In this document: positions 1 through 7,003 of the stretch, one piece after another
How the letters are laid out: each line of letters starts with the position of its first letter
Numbering within the stretch: the first letter of the stretch is position 1
Assembly (NCBI GenBank): GCA_039201605.1
Contig: JBCCRO010000007.1
Location: forward strand, 1 to 64,000
From: CADEDH01 sp039201605
GTDB taxonomy: Bacteria > Actinomycetota > Acidimicrobiia > Acidimicrobiales > SZUA-35
Length of the DNA: 64,000 nucleotides
Reading direction: 5' to 3'
Program-made: the position numbers and the translations under genes
Notes under the pieces: model-generated
The model's input: the letters and a program-made list of their open reading frames with translations, nothing else
Told to the model about the DNA's origin: nothing
Database searches by the model: none

Positions 1-1
1 C

Positions 2-112
2 AACCTCGGGCGCCCCGTGGCGCCCGGCATCACCATCGGTGCCGACTCGGCCCTCCGACGCGGCTGGGAGATCGACCTGCCAACCAACCCCGAGGAAGGG
101 ACCGACCCATGA
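2..112 (+). CDS. C-terminal end of an unidentified protein (partial)
   Basis: An open frame enters from the left edge and ends at a TGA that overlaps the ATG of the next gene as ATGA. The 36 visible residues contain PGITIGADS and end in a Pro/Glu-rich tail. Codon use matches the neighbours, and the overlap implies translational coupling to the downstream lipoprotein. Too little is visible to name a family. Confidence 0.55.
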   Translation, partial: NLGRPVAPGITIGADSALRRGWEIDLPTNPEEGTDP

Positions 113-1206
113 CCCGTCGCGCCACCTGGTTTCGCATCGCCGCCCTGGCGGTCCTGATCTCGACGGCGGTGGCCTGCGCCGGCTCGGCCGACGGCGATCT
201 GCCGGCGCCGGCCGACGTCGGGGCCGAGGGCGACGGCGCCGCCACCTCGGTGTCCGAGGCGACCGCCGATGGGGCGTTGGCGGTCGGCCCAGGGCTTGTC
301 GACCCCGACGGGTCGGTGGCCTTCGTGCACAACGGCTCCACCCTCGACGCCGACGCCGTGGGTGAGGCGGTCGCCGCGTATCAGGCCTTTCTGACCGCCA
401 CCGACGCCTACCGACTCCACACCGAGGCCGACAGCGGCGGCCTCACCGCTCTGGCCGCTCCCGACGTGGTGGAGACGGTGATGGCCGAGCGGGGTATCGA
501 GCTGGCGGCGGAGGCCGAGGTCGACATGCAGCTCCTCGACCGGCGGAGCCGGGCCAACGTCGTGAACGTGGTCGGCGACACCGGGGCTCTCCTGCTCCAC
601 GATTGTGTCGAGGTGGAGAGCGACACCGACGTGTGGGGGCCGGTGACCACCACCACGACGTTCGTCGACCAGATCGTCACCCTGGGTCACGCCGGCACGG
701 GCTGGCTGGTGACCGACATCGACGTCCGCCACACCGGCCAGGTCGGCGCGCCCGGCCTGGGTTGTGTCCCCGACCGCCACGTATCTCGCCTCGTCGGCCT
801 GACCGAGGGCTTCTTCGATGCGATGGTGGCCCTCGGCCGGGATCCGGACGGCGGCGTGCCGACGTCGGTGCTATCCCTGCTCCCCGAGGATCAGCACGCT
901 GCGGCCGAGGCCGATGTGGCGGCCCAACGAGACGCCGGGATCGTCTTCACCGACCCGGTGACCTACACCTACGACGTGCTCGGCAGCGCTCCGACCTACG
1001 GCGACCGCTCGTTCGTGGTCGCCGTATGTGCCACCTACCCCGACGGGTGGTACGCCCGGTCCGCCGACACCGGCGAGCCGGTCGACGAGGCCTTCGCCCC
1101 CGGCGTCCGCTACTACCATGAGCTCGTGATCACGTCGCTGCCCGACGGCGCCGGTGGATACACCGACACCATCGTCGACGCCGTCAACCCCGGCCCCAGC
1201 TGCTGA
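109..1206 (+). CDS. Secreted lipoprotein of unknown function
   Basis: The product has 365 residues. It opens with a basic stretch, a hydrophobic core and a lipobox (TAVACAG, Cys about residue 23), so it should be cleaved, lipidated and anchored outside the cytoplasmic membrane. The mature part is acidic, without internal membrane segments or a motif I recognise. Paired cysteines in its second half could form disulfides. The start is set by the ATGA overlap with the preceding frame and by the signal peptide. A solute-binding or envelope-structural role is possible but nothing in the sequence decides it. Confidence 0.75.
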   Translation: MTRRATWFRIAALAVLISTAVACAGSADGDLPAPADVGAEGDGAATSVSEATADGALAVGPGLVDPDGSVAFVHNGSTLDADAVGEAVAAYQAFLTATDAYRLHTEADSGGLTALAAPDVVETVMAERGIELAAEAEVDMQLLDRRSRANVVNVVGDTGALLLHDCVEVESDTDVWGPVTTTTTFVDQIVTLGHAGTGWLVTDIDVRHTGQVGAPGLGCVPDRHVSRLVGLTEGFFDAMVALGRDPDGGVPTSVLSLLPEDQHAAAEADVAAQRDAGIVFTDPVTYTYDVLGSAPTYGDRSFVVAVCATYPDGWYARSADTGEPVDEAFAPGVRYYHELVITSLPDGAGGYTDTIVDAVNPGPSC

Positions 1207-1210
1207 TCGG

Positions 1211-1999
1211 GTGACGCCCCCGGCCTCCCCCTCGCCCGATCCGGACGACCCCGACCCCGCACCCGGCGCCGACCCTGCGCCCGGTCCCCAACGTGGTGCC
1301 GACCCTGCACCCGACGCCGCAGCCGGCGTCGGTGTCGGGCAGGCCTGGGTCGTGCGAGCCCGGGCCGAGCAGCGGCGGTTGGCCGCTCGGGTCCGGCTCG
1401 GGCCGTCCCGGTCGCTGCCGCCGGCCGTGGTCGGCGTCGACGTGAGTTACGGGATCGACGACGACGTGGCGGTGGCCGTCGCCGTCGCCCTAGACACCGC
1501 CACCTTCGCCGTGGTTGATCAGTCCACCGCCGTCGGTGCGCCCGAGGTTCCCTACGTGCCCGGCCTGCTGTCGTTTCGGGAGCTGCCACTCGTGCTGGCC
1601 GCCCTCCGGGATCTCGACACCTCGCCCCAGCTGATCGTGGTCGACGGACATGGCTACGCCCACCCGGCCCGCTTCGGGCTGGCCTGCCACCTCGGGGTCG
1701 AGCTCGGGGTGGCCACCATCGGCTGCGCCAAGACGCCATTTGTCGGGACCTTCGACGAGCCCGGCCCCGAGCGCGGCGCCTGGGCCGACATCGTGGTCGA
1801 GGACGGGGAGGTGGTCGGCAGCGCCCTGCGAACCCGGATCGGGGTTAAGCCGGTGTTCGTCTCGCCGGGCCACCTGATCGACGGGTCGAGCGCCCGCGCC
1901 ATCGTCCTGGCCCTCAGCCCCCGCTATCGGTTGCCGGAGACGACCCGGCAGGCCGACCAACTGTCCCGCCGAGCGCTGGCCGCACTGACCGATGACTGA
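1211..1999 (+). CDS. nfi: Endonuclease V (deoxyinosine 3'-endonuclease)
   Basis: Endonuclease V cuts the second phosphodiester bond 3' of deoxyinosine and starts repair of deaminated adenine. Family landmarks are clear: GVDVSY (Asp about 77), YVPGLLSFRELP (Glu about 124) and VDGHGYAHP (Asp about 145). Their spacing reproduces the metal-binding Asp/Glu/Asp triad of bacterial EndoV. IGCAKTPFVG and the PVFVSPGHLI stretch are also typical. I chose the GTG at 1211, giving 262 residues; an in-frame ATG at 1154 would overlap the lipoprotein gene by 53 bases. The N-terminus carries a Pro/Asp/Ala-rich extension of about 40 residues before the catalytic core, longer than usual for a family near 220 residues. 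Confidence 0.9.
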   Translation: MTPPASPSPDPDDPDPAPGADPAPGPQRGADPAPDAAAGVGVGQAWVVRARAEQRRLAARVRLGPSRSLPPAVVGVDVSYGIDDDVAVAVAVALDTATFAVVDQSTAVGAPEVPYVPGLLSFRELPLVLAALRDLDTSPQLIVVDGHGYAHPARFGLACHLGVELGVATIGCAKTPFVGTFDEPGPERGAWADIVVEDGEVVGSALRTRIGVKPVFVSPGHLIDGSSARAIVLALSPRYRLPETTRQADQLSRRALAALTDD

Positions 2000-2154
2000 A
2001 CCCGGCGACCGGACCGACTCCGGCCCGACCCCGGCCGCAGACCGCAGCCACCGTTGGCCAGGTCCACCTTTGAGGCCATCCCGGGGCCGCAGGGAGGCCG
2101 GCGGCGGGCGGCAGGGTCGGATCGCCGTGCCCTGCCCCGATGGTTCGCCGAGCG

Positions 2155-3549
2155 CTAGGGGACCGTGTCGGGTTCGGGGATGACGATCTCGACCCGCCGA
2201 TTGCGGGCCCGTCCCGCAGGGTCGTCGGCCCCGTCGGGCGTCTGATTCGGTGACACCGGCTGCCGTTCGCCCATGCCCGCAACCTCCAACGGCACCACCA
2301 GCCCCCGGGCCGCGAGCGCCGTGGCCACCGCCTCGGCCCGAGCCAACGACAGCTCGTCGTTGGCCGCCTCGTCACCGACGGCGTCGGTGTGGCCGACGAT
2401 CCGGATCGGCCGTCCGGTGTCGTTGAGCACCGGGACCACTTCGTCGAGGGTGGCCGCCGTCGCCGGGTCGTCGGTCCGCAGCGTCGACGCCCCGAAGGCG
2501 AATAGCAGCTGGGCGTCGAACCGTACGACGGTGGCGCACGGCGGCTGCAACGATCCGAGGCGACCCAGGGACGGGAACGCCCCTGACACGTCGAACCGGG
2601 GCGTCTCCGGCACCACCACCTCGACGGCGCCGTCGGGGGAACGACCGTCGATGCCGAAGACGATGTCCACGGTGGTCAACCCGGTCCGGCGGTAGCGACC
2701 CGAACCGTCGTCGGTGACCGTGACCTCGACCAGCTGCTCGGACGACGCAGTGGTGAGCACCCAGCCCCCGTCGGCGTCGATCCGGAGGGTGACCACGGGC
2801 CCCGTCGCCGGCTCCCGGTAGTACTCGGCCGTCCCGTCGGCGGCGGCGTCGATGGTGAGCAGCTCCTCCGCCGTCCGCCGGTAGTACCGGCCTGACCCGT
2901 CGGCCGACCGGGCGATCGTGGTCACGGCGCCGTGGCGGTCGTCGTAGTACTCGCCGCTGCCATCGCCCGCCGTCGTGATCGACACCGTGCCCGCCGGCTC
3001 CTGTCGGAAGTACTCGCCCGACCCGTCGGCCCGGACAAGGATCGTGGTCAGCCCGTCGGCCCCGTCGTGGTAGAACTCTCCCCCGCCGCTCTCGTCCACC
3101 CGGAGGGTGACCAACCCGGCGTCACCTCGATCGACGTACACCCCGGAGCCGTCCTTCTCGATGGCGAACAGGTCGGTCCCCGTCGACCCGTGATAGAGCA
3201 GGTCGCCGTCGCCCGCACCGCACGTGGCCGTGACCACCTCGACCCCGCTGGTGGATGAGACCCGGGCCCCCAGGCGCTCGGCCACCACGCCGCCGGTGGC
3301 GGTGAGCGCCGACAGGTCGGGTACGGCGATGGCGGGGATCGGGGGCAGCACCACCTCGATGCGGCTCGGTACCTCCGGCCGAAACGGCGCCCGGGTCGAC
3401 AACGTCGTCGTCAGGCCGGTGGCGGCGGGCGGCTCGGCGGGGGTGGCGGTGGGACTGGTACCGGCGCAGGCGGCGAGCGCCAGCAGTCCGGCCACGGCCA
3501 CGCCTCGGGTGGCGGCGTTATGGTGCATCGCCGGTCGGTCGGACGCCAC
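2155..3549 (-). CDS. OmpA-domain lipoprotein with DGSG-type repeats
   Basis: The product has 464 residues. A signal peptide ends in a lipobox (LLALAACAG). The middle (roughly DNA 2640-3200) is an array of about eight 20-21 residue units with the core DGSGxYY followed by a short beta-prone strand (VTTI, LLTI). The last 110 residues are an OmpA/MotB peptidoglycan-binding domain: VVRFDAQLLFAFG, then VGHTDAVGDEAANDELSLARA and RNRRVEIVI. The protein is therefore probably a lipid-anchored, cell-wall-binding surface protein. An inner ATG at codon 8 is an alternative start. The gene is convergent with nfi and divergent from the membrane-protein/regulator pair. Confidence 0.85.
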   Translation of the reverse strand: MASDRPAMHHNAATRGVAVAGLLALAACAGTSPTATPAEPPAATGLTTTLSTRAPFRPEVPSRIEVVLPPIPAIAVPDLSALTATGGVVAERLGARVSSTSGVEVVTATCGAGDGDLLYHGSTGTDLFAIEKDGSGVYVDRGDAGLVTLRVDESGGGEFYHDGADGLTTILVRADGSGEYFRQEPAGTVSITTAGDGSGEYYDDRHGAVTTIARSADGSGRYYRRTAEELLTIDAAADGTAEYYREPATGPVVTLRIDADGGWVLTTASSEQLVEVTVTDDGSGRYRRTGLTTVDIVFGIDGRSPDGAVEVVVPETPRFDVSGAFPSLGRLGSLQPPCATVVRFDAQLLFAFGASTLRTDDPATAATLDEVVPVLNDTGRPIRIVGHTDAVGDEAANDELSLARAEAVATALAARGLVVPLEVAGMGERQPVSPNQTPDGADDPAGRARNRRVEIVIPEPDTVP

Positions 3550-3577
3550 GACCGAAATGTTCCCGGCCGCCGACAGG

Positions 3578-3617
3578 AAAAGGTTGCACTAATAGCAACC
3601 TTTTGATTAAGGTTGCA
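3578..3617. promoter_or_regulatory. Inverted-repeat operator upstream of the membrane protein/regulator pair
   Basis: AAAAGGTTGC (3578-3587) and GCAACCTTTT (3595-3604) form a perfect 10-bp inverted repeat around a 7-nt centre. A third half-site, AAGGTTGCA, follows at 3609-3617, just before the ATG at 3621. The winged-helix regulator encoded second in this operon is the natural candidate to bind here, which would make it autoregulatory; that link is inference. An RNA stem-loop is the alternative reading. Confidence 0.6.
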
Positions 3618-3620
3618 GTC

Positions 3621-4184
3621 ATGGAAACCAATGGCGGTCCCGACCTCGATACCAACGCTGCCTCTGGAGCTCACGACCCGCAGGCCCAGCTCGACCTCAT
3701 CGACGAAGCCGAAGCCCACTACTACGATTTCACCCTCCGGAACTGGAAGGTCATGGTGGGCCTTGACGGCCCCTGGACCCTGGGCCGGCTCCTGGCGCTG
3801 TGGGGCCTGGTTCTCGTGATGCTGGGCTGTGGTGTGTACTCGGTGTGGCGCCAGACCTCGGTCACCGGGGAGGGCTCCGACTGGCCTTCGCTCCTCGTGC
3901 TCCCGGTGCTCTTCGCCGCCGCAATCGGCGTCGATCGCCTGCGGGGCCGGGTGATCGGCGTTCGGCCGCATGCCTTCCCCCCGGCCGGTGCCAGGGTCCC
4001 CATGCTCAAGGCGATGATCCCGGTGATGCTCGGCGTCGTCATCATCGTTCCGTTGATGCTCGCAGCCGCCGATGCCGGCAACCTCCCCCTGGCCCTCGCC
4101 ATCTCGTTCGGCGGCGGGGTGGTCACCATCGGCCTGACCGCCTGGTGGGCCCGCCGCTTCGGACCGGGAGCCCGCCGCCGGTGA
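3621..4184 (+). CDS. Four-helix membrane protein of unknown function
   Basis: The product has 187 residues. An acidic soluble N-terminus of about 50 residues (with LIDEAEAHYYDFTLRNW) is followed by about four hydrophobic segments near 53-75, 88-102, 127-148 and 155-175 and an Arg-rich end. The ATG at 3621 is preferred over an in-frame TTG at 3603, which would lie inside the operator repeat. The stop overlaps the GTG of the winged-helix regulator (GTGA), so the two are translationally coupled. This resembles small membrane-protein/regulator pairs in actinobacteria; the function is unknown. Confidence 0.7.
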   Translation: METNGGPDLDTNAASGAHDPQAQLDLIDEAEAHYYDFTLRNWKVMVGLDGPWTLGRLLALWGLVLVMLGCGVYSVWRQTSVTGEGSDWPSLLVLPVLFAAAIGVDRLRGRVIGVRPHAFPPAGARVPMLKAMIPVMLGVVIIVPLMLAAADAGNLPLALAISFGGGVVTIGLTAWWARRFGPGARRR

Positions 4185-4549
4185 GCGGTGACGTCACGGC
4201 GAGTGCGGCCGCCACGGGCGACCGGGCGGCGGCCGGCGGCGACGGCGCCCCGGCCGATGCCGACAGCACGCCGGCCGACCTCGACGCCGTCATCCACGCC
4301 CCCAAGCGCCTCTACATCCTGGCCACGCTGAGCCCGGTGGCCGAGGCCGAGTTCCTCTTCCTGCAGGAACGCCTGCAGCTGTCGGCCAGCGACCTCTCCA
4401 AGCAGATGACCACGCTGCGGGAGGCGGGGCTGGTTCAGATGCGCAAGACGGGGGCCGGCCGGGGCGGCAAGACCTGGTTCGCCCTCACCGACGAGGGTCA
4501 CACCGCCTTCAACGACTACCGCAAGCGGCTGCGCACCCTGCTCGACTGA
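4181..4549 (+). CDS. Winged-helix transcriptional regulator
   Basis: The product has 122 residues. A low-complexity Ala/Asp-rich N-terminus of about 35 residues precedes a compact winged helix: PKRLYILATLSPV, then FLFLQERLQLSASDLSKQMTTLREAGLV (recognition region) and the wing KTGAGRGGKTWFALTDEG. This matches small MarR/ArsR-like winged-helix domains. The GTG start overlaps the stop of the membrane protein. It probably controls its own operon through the inverted repeat at 3578-3617. No ligand-binding domain is present, so the signal may come from the membrane partner. Confidence 0.8.
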   Translation: MSGDVTASAAATGDRAAAGGDGAPADADSTPADLDAVIHAPKRLYILATLSPVAEAEFLFLQERLQLSASDLSKQMTTLREAGLVQMRKTGAGRGGKTWFALTDEGHTAFNDYRKRLRTLLD

Positions 4550-4633
4550 GCGCTCCTCCCGGAGCACCCCGAGCCGAGCCACCGGTCGGATCGAAAGCGG
4601 TCGTTCCACCGCCCACCGTGTACGTTCGGGGCG

Positions 4634-5386
4634 ATGTCGGCCCCCACCCTCGATCGAGACGGCCCCCGGGCCACCCTCCGGCTCAACCGACCGGACAAGC
4701 GCAACCGTGTCGAGCCCGATGATCTCGTCCGCCTCATCGAGCTGTGCGACGAGATCGACGCCGACGACGAGGTCCGGGTGGTGGTGCTCACCGCCGACGG
4801 CCCCTCGTTCTGCGCCGGCTACCACCTCGGTGCCCTGACCGACCCCACACCGCAGACGGTGGGTTTCGGCGATCTGTGCGATCGGGTCGAGGCGCTCCGG
4901 GTGCCCACCATCGCCCGCATCAACGGCTCGATCCACGGCGGCGGCACCGACCTGGCGATCGCCTGCGACCTGCGCGTCGGCCACCCCGACGTCACCCTGC
5001 AGATGCCGGCGGCCAAGCTCGGCATCCAGTACTACGCCACGGGCCTCCGCCGCTTCGTCGAGCAGATCGGGCCTGGGGCGACCAAGCGACTGTTCCTCAC
5101 CGCTCTCCCGATGACGGCCGACGAGCTGCTCCGCATCGACTACCTCCACGAGGTGGTGCCACTCGACGAGCTCGACGACCGGGTCGATGCGGTGGCCGAC
5201 GCTGTGGCCGAGCTGGCCCCGCTCGCCGTGGCCTCGACCAAGGCCGCCATCAACGGCCTCGCCGCAGGCACCCTCACCGTCGACGACGTCCAGGCGACCC
5301 ACCGGGCCTCGTTGTCCTCCGCCGATCACCGCGAGGCGCTGGCCGCCCTGTCGGAGAAACGACCGCCCCGCTTCAACGGTCGCTGA
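4634..5386 (+). CDS. Enoyl-CoA hydratase/isomerase-family protein lacking the usual catalytic glutamates
   Basis: The 250-residue product has the crotonase fold: a first oxyanion-hole segment (GPSFCAGYHLGAL), a second (NGSIHGGGTDLAIACDLRVG) and the C-terminal helices. Where a hydratase has PE at the first catalytic Glu, this protein reads MPAAKLGIQYYATG. The region of the second Glu reads ATKRLFLTA. Both hydratase acids therefore appear absent, unlike the paralogue at 58732, which keeps them. It may be an isomerase, a hydrolase or another crotonase-fold enzyme acting on an acyl-CoA. It stands alone between the regulator pair and the Nudix gene. Confidence 0.8.
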   Translation: MSAPTLDRDGPRATLRLNRPDKRNRVEPDDLVRLIELCDEIDADDEVRVVVLTADGPSFCAGYHLGALTDPTPQTVGFGDLCDRVEALRVPTIARINGSIHGGGTDLAIACDLRVGHPDVTLQMPAAKLGIQYYATGLRRFVEQIGPGATKRLFLTALPMTADELLRIDYLHEVVPLDELDDRVDAVADAVAELAPLAVASTKAAINGLAAGTLTVDDVQATHRASLSSADHREALAALSEKRPPRFNGR

Positions 5387-5394
5387 ACAGGACA

Positions 5395-5438
5395 GAGGCC
5401 CACCGCCGATGACGCCGTTGTCATCGCTGGTGAGCCTC
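5395..5438. terminator. Long imperfect hairpin after the crotonase gene
   Basis: Arms at 5395-5413 and 5420-5438 pair over 19 positions with two mismatches and one G-U pair around a 6-nt loop. It starts 8 bases after the crotonase stop. No T-run follows, so it is either an actinobacterial U-less terminator or an mRNA-stabilising structure. Confidence 0.45.
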
Positions 5439-5572
5439 CGTTGCTGCACAAGCCATCGACGATCGGACGGCCCGAGGTTGAGCCAAATGGGCCGAATGGC
5501 CTATTCGGCGGCCCTGGTGATCCCCACCTCCCGGGTCGGGCACGGCCCATGCCCGCCCGTAGGATTCGGCTC

Positions 5573-6202
5573 GTGAGTGACGAACTGATCGACGAGGTAG
5601 ACCCCGCCACCGGTGCCGTGATCGGCACCGAACGCCGGTCGGTCCTGCACGCCGAAGGGCGATGGCATCAGGTCTTCCACTGCCTCATCGTCCGGCCTTC
5701 GGCCCGTTCCGTCGTGCTGCAGGTGCGGTCGCTCTCCAAGGCGGCCTTCCCCGGCAAGCTCGACCTTTCCGCCACCGGTCACCTCGCCGCCGGCGAGCTG
5801 CCGACCGAGGGGCTCCGGGAGCTGCACGAGGAGCTCGGTATCGACGTGACCGTGGACGACCTCGTCCCCGTCGGCACCCGCCTGCTGGCCGACGACCAGG
5901 GCGAGGCCCGCAACCGTGAGCTCGTCCACCTCTTCTTCTGTGCCGACGATCGACCCCTCGATCGCTACGCCCCCGATGGGCGCGAGGTCAGCGCCCTGAT
6001 CGAGATCGGCGTCGACGACCTGGTGGCCGTGATCGACGATCCGGACGCGGTCCGTCAGGCGACCCGGTGGTCGCCGGAGGACGGCGTGGAGCCGTTCACG
6101 ATGGTCCGGTCGGCTCTGGTGGCCGATGCCGGTCAGTACTGGACCGTGGTGGCGGTCATGGCCCAGCGGTTCCTCGACGGACGTCGACCGCTGGCCGTCT
6201 GA
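5573..6202 (+). CDS. Nudix hydrolase
   Basis: The product has 209 residues from the GTG at 5573. The N-terminal DELIDEVDPATGAVIG stretch resembles Idi/YfcD-type Nudix proteins. The Nudix box begins GHLAAGE and ends RELHEELGI, keeping the metal-binding REXXEE core, but the spacer between the first Glu and the Arg is six residues rather than the canonical seven. These enzymes hydrolyse nucleoside diphosphates linked to another moiety; the substrate cannot be told here. An ATG further upstream (5441) would add 44 residues without family support. Confidence 0.8.
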   Translation: MSDELIDEVDPATGAVIGTERRSVLHAEGRWHQVFHCLIVRPSARSVVLQVRSLSKAAFPGKLDLSATGHLAAGELPTEGLRELHEELGIDVTVDDLVPVGTRLLADDQGEARNRELVHLFFCADDRPLDRYAPDGREVSALIEIGVDDLVAVIDDPDAVRQATRWSPEDGVEPFTMVRSALVADAGQYWTVVAVMAQRFLDGRRPLAV

Positions 6203-6265
6203 GCAGAGACGGAGCGGTCGACCGCCGAGTGGCCGCCGGGCGGCGACCACGGTCGGTGGGGCGGC

Positions 6266-6868
6266 CTAGGAGTCCAGTGATCCCCAGCGGGCCGAGGTGC
6301 GGGTGACCGCCCCCTGCTTCTGGACGCCGCGGACCGACATGCACATGTGCTCGGCCTCCACCTCGACCAGCACACCCTCGGGAGCCAGCTCCGAATCGGC
6401 GATGGCGTCGAGGATCTGACGGGTCATGCGTTCCTGCACCTGGGGGCGCCGGGCCACGGCATCGACGACGCGGGCCAGCTTCGACAGACCGACGACGCGG
6501 CCACCGGCCGGGACGTAGCTGATGTCGACGTGCCCCCGGAAGGGCAGAAGGTGATGTTCGCACATCGACTCGAACGTGATGTTGGCCACGGTCACCTTCT
6601 CGCCCGCTTCGGGCTCGTTGAAGATGGCCGACTCGATAAGCAGTCGTGGTTCGATGTCGAGGCCTGCAAACACCTCGAGGTACATGTCGGCGACGCGCCG
6701 GGGGGTCTCGAGCAGGCCCTCCCGATCCGGGTCCTCGCCTACGGCGGTCAGGATCTCGCGAACGGCCCTGAGCAGTGCAGGACGATCGACGCTCCGCAGT
6801 TCGGAGTGGGCTTCCGGGGTGTTCCCGTTGCCGTCGCCGCTGCGGGTGTCGTCGGAGATAACAGTCAT
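6266..6868 (-). CDS. folE: GTP cyclohydrolase I
   Basis: The enzyme converts GTP to 7,8-dihydroneopterin triphosphate, the first step of tetrahydrofolate/pterin synthesis. The 200-residue product carries FESMCEHHLLPFRG (zinc Cys and His), then SVRGVQKQG preceded by HMCM with the second zinc Cys, and the QERMTRQI helix. The length fits the family. The ATG is preceded by a near-perfect ribosome-binding site (GAAAGGAGCT). A variable N-terminus of about 20 residues precedes the fold. No other folate gene is adjacent; the gene is divergent from the CcmF-like gene. Confidence 0.95.
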   Translation of the reverse strand: MTVISDDTRSGDGNGNTPEAHSELRSVDRPALLRAVREILTAVGEDPDREGLLETPRRVADMYLEVFAGLDIEPRLLIESAIFNEPEAGEKVTVANITFESMCEHHLLPFRGHVDISYVPAGGRVVGLSKLARVVDAVARRPQVQERMTRQILDAIADSELAPEGVLVEVEAEHMCMSVRGVQKQGAVTRTSARWGSLDS

Positions 6869-7003
6869 CTCAGCTCCTTTCGAGCAGACGCAAGCGTAGG
6901 TACCGACAAAGATCAGTGCGCAATCAGGCGGTCGCCGGGACACGAGACCGCTCCACTCCGGAGGCGCCCTCCGCCACCCGCCGGTCTGGGCCAAGCTGGA
7001 CCC

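Noticed and set aside
1992..2183. Small plus-strand frame between nfi and the OmpA-domain gene
   Set aside because: It overlaps the end of the OmpA-domain gene, has Pro/Arg-rich noise composition and no ribosome-binding site.
3722..5449. A 575-codon reverse frame across the membrane protein, regulator and crotonase genes
   Set aside because: Its composition is that of an antisense shadow, and the three plus-strand genes have clear motifs and coupled starts.
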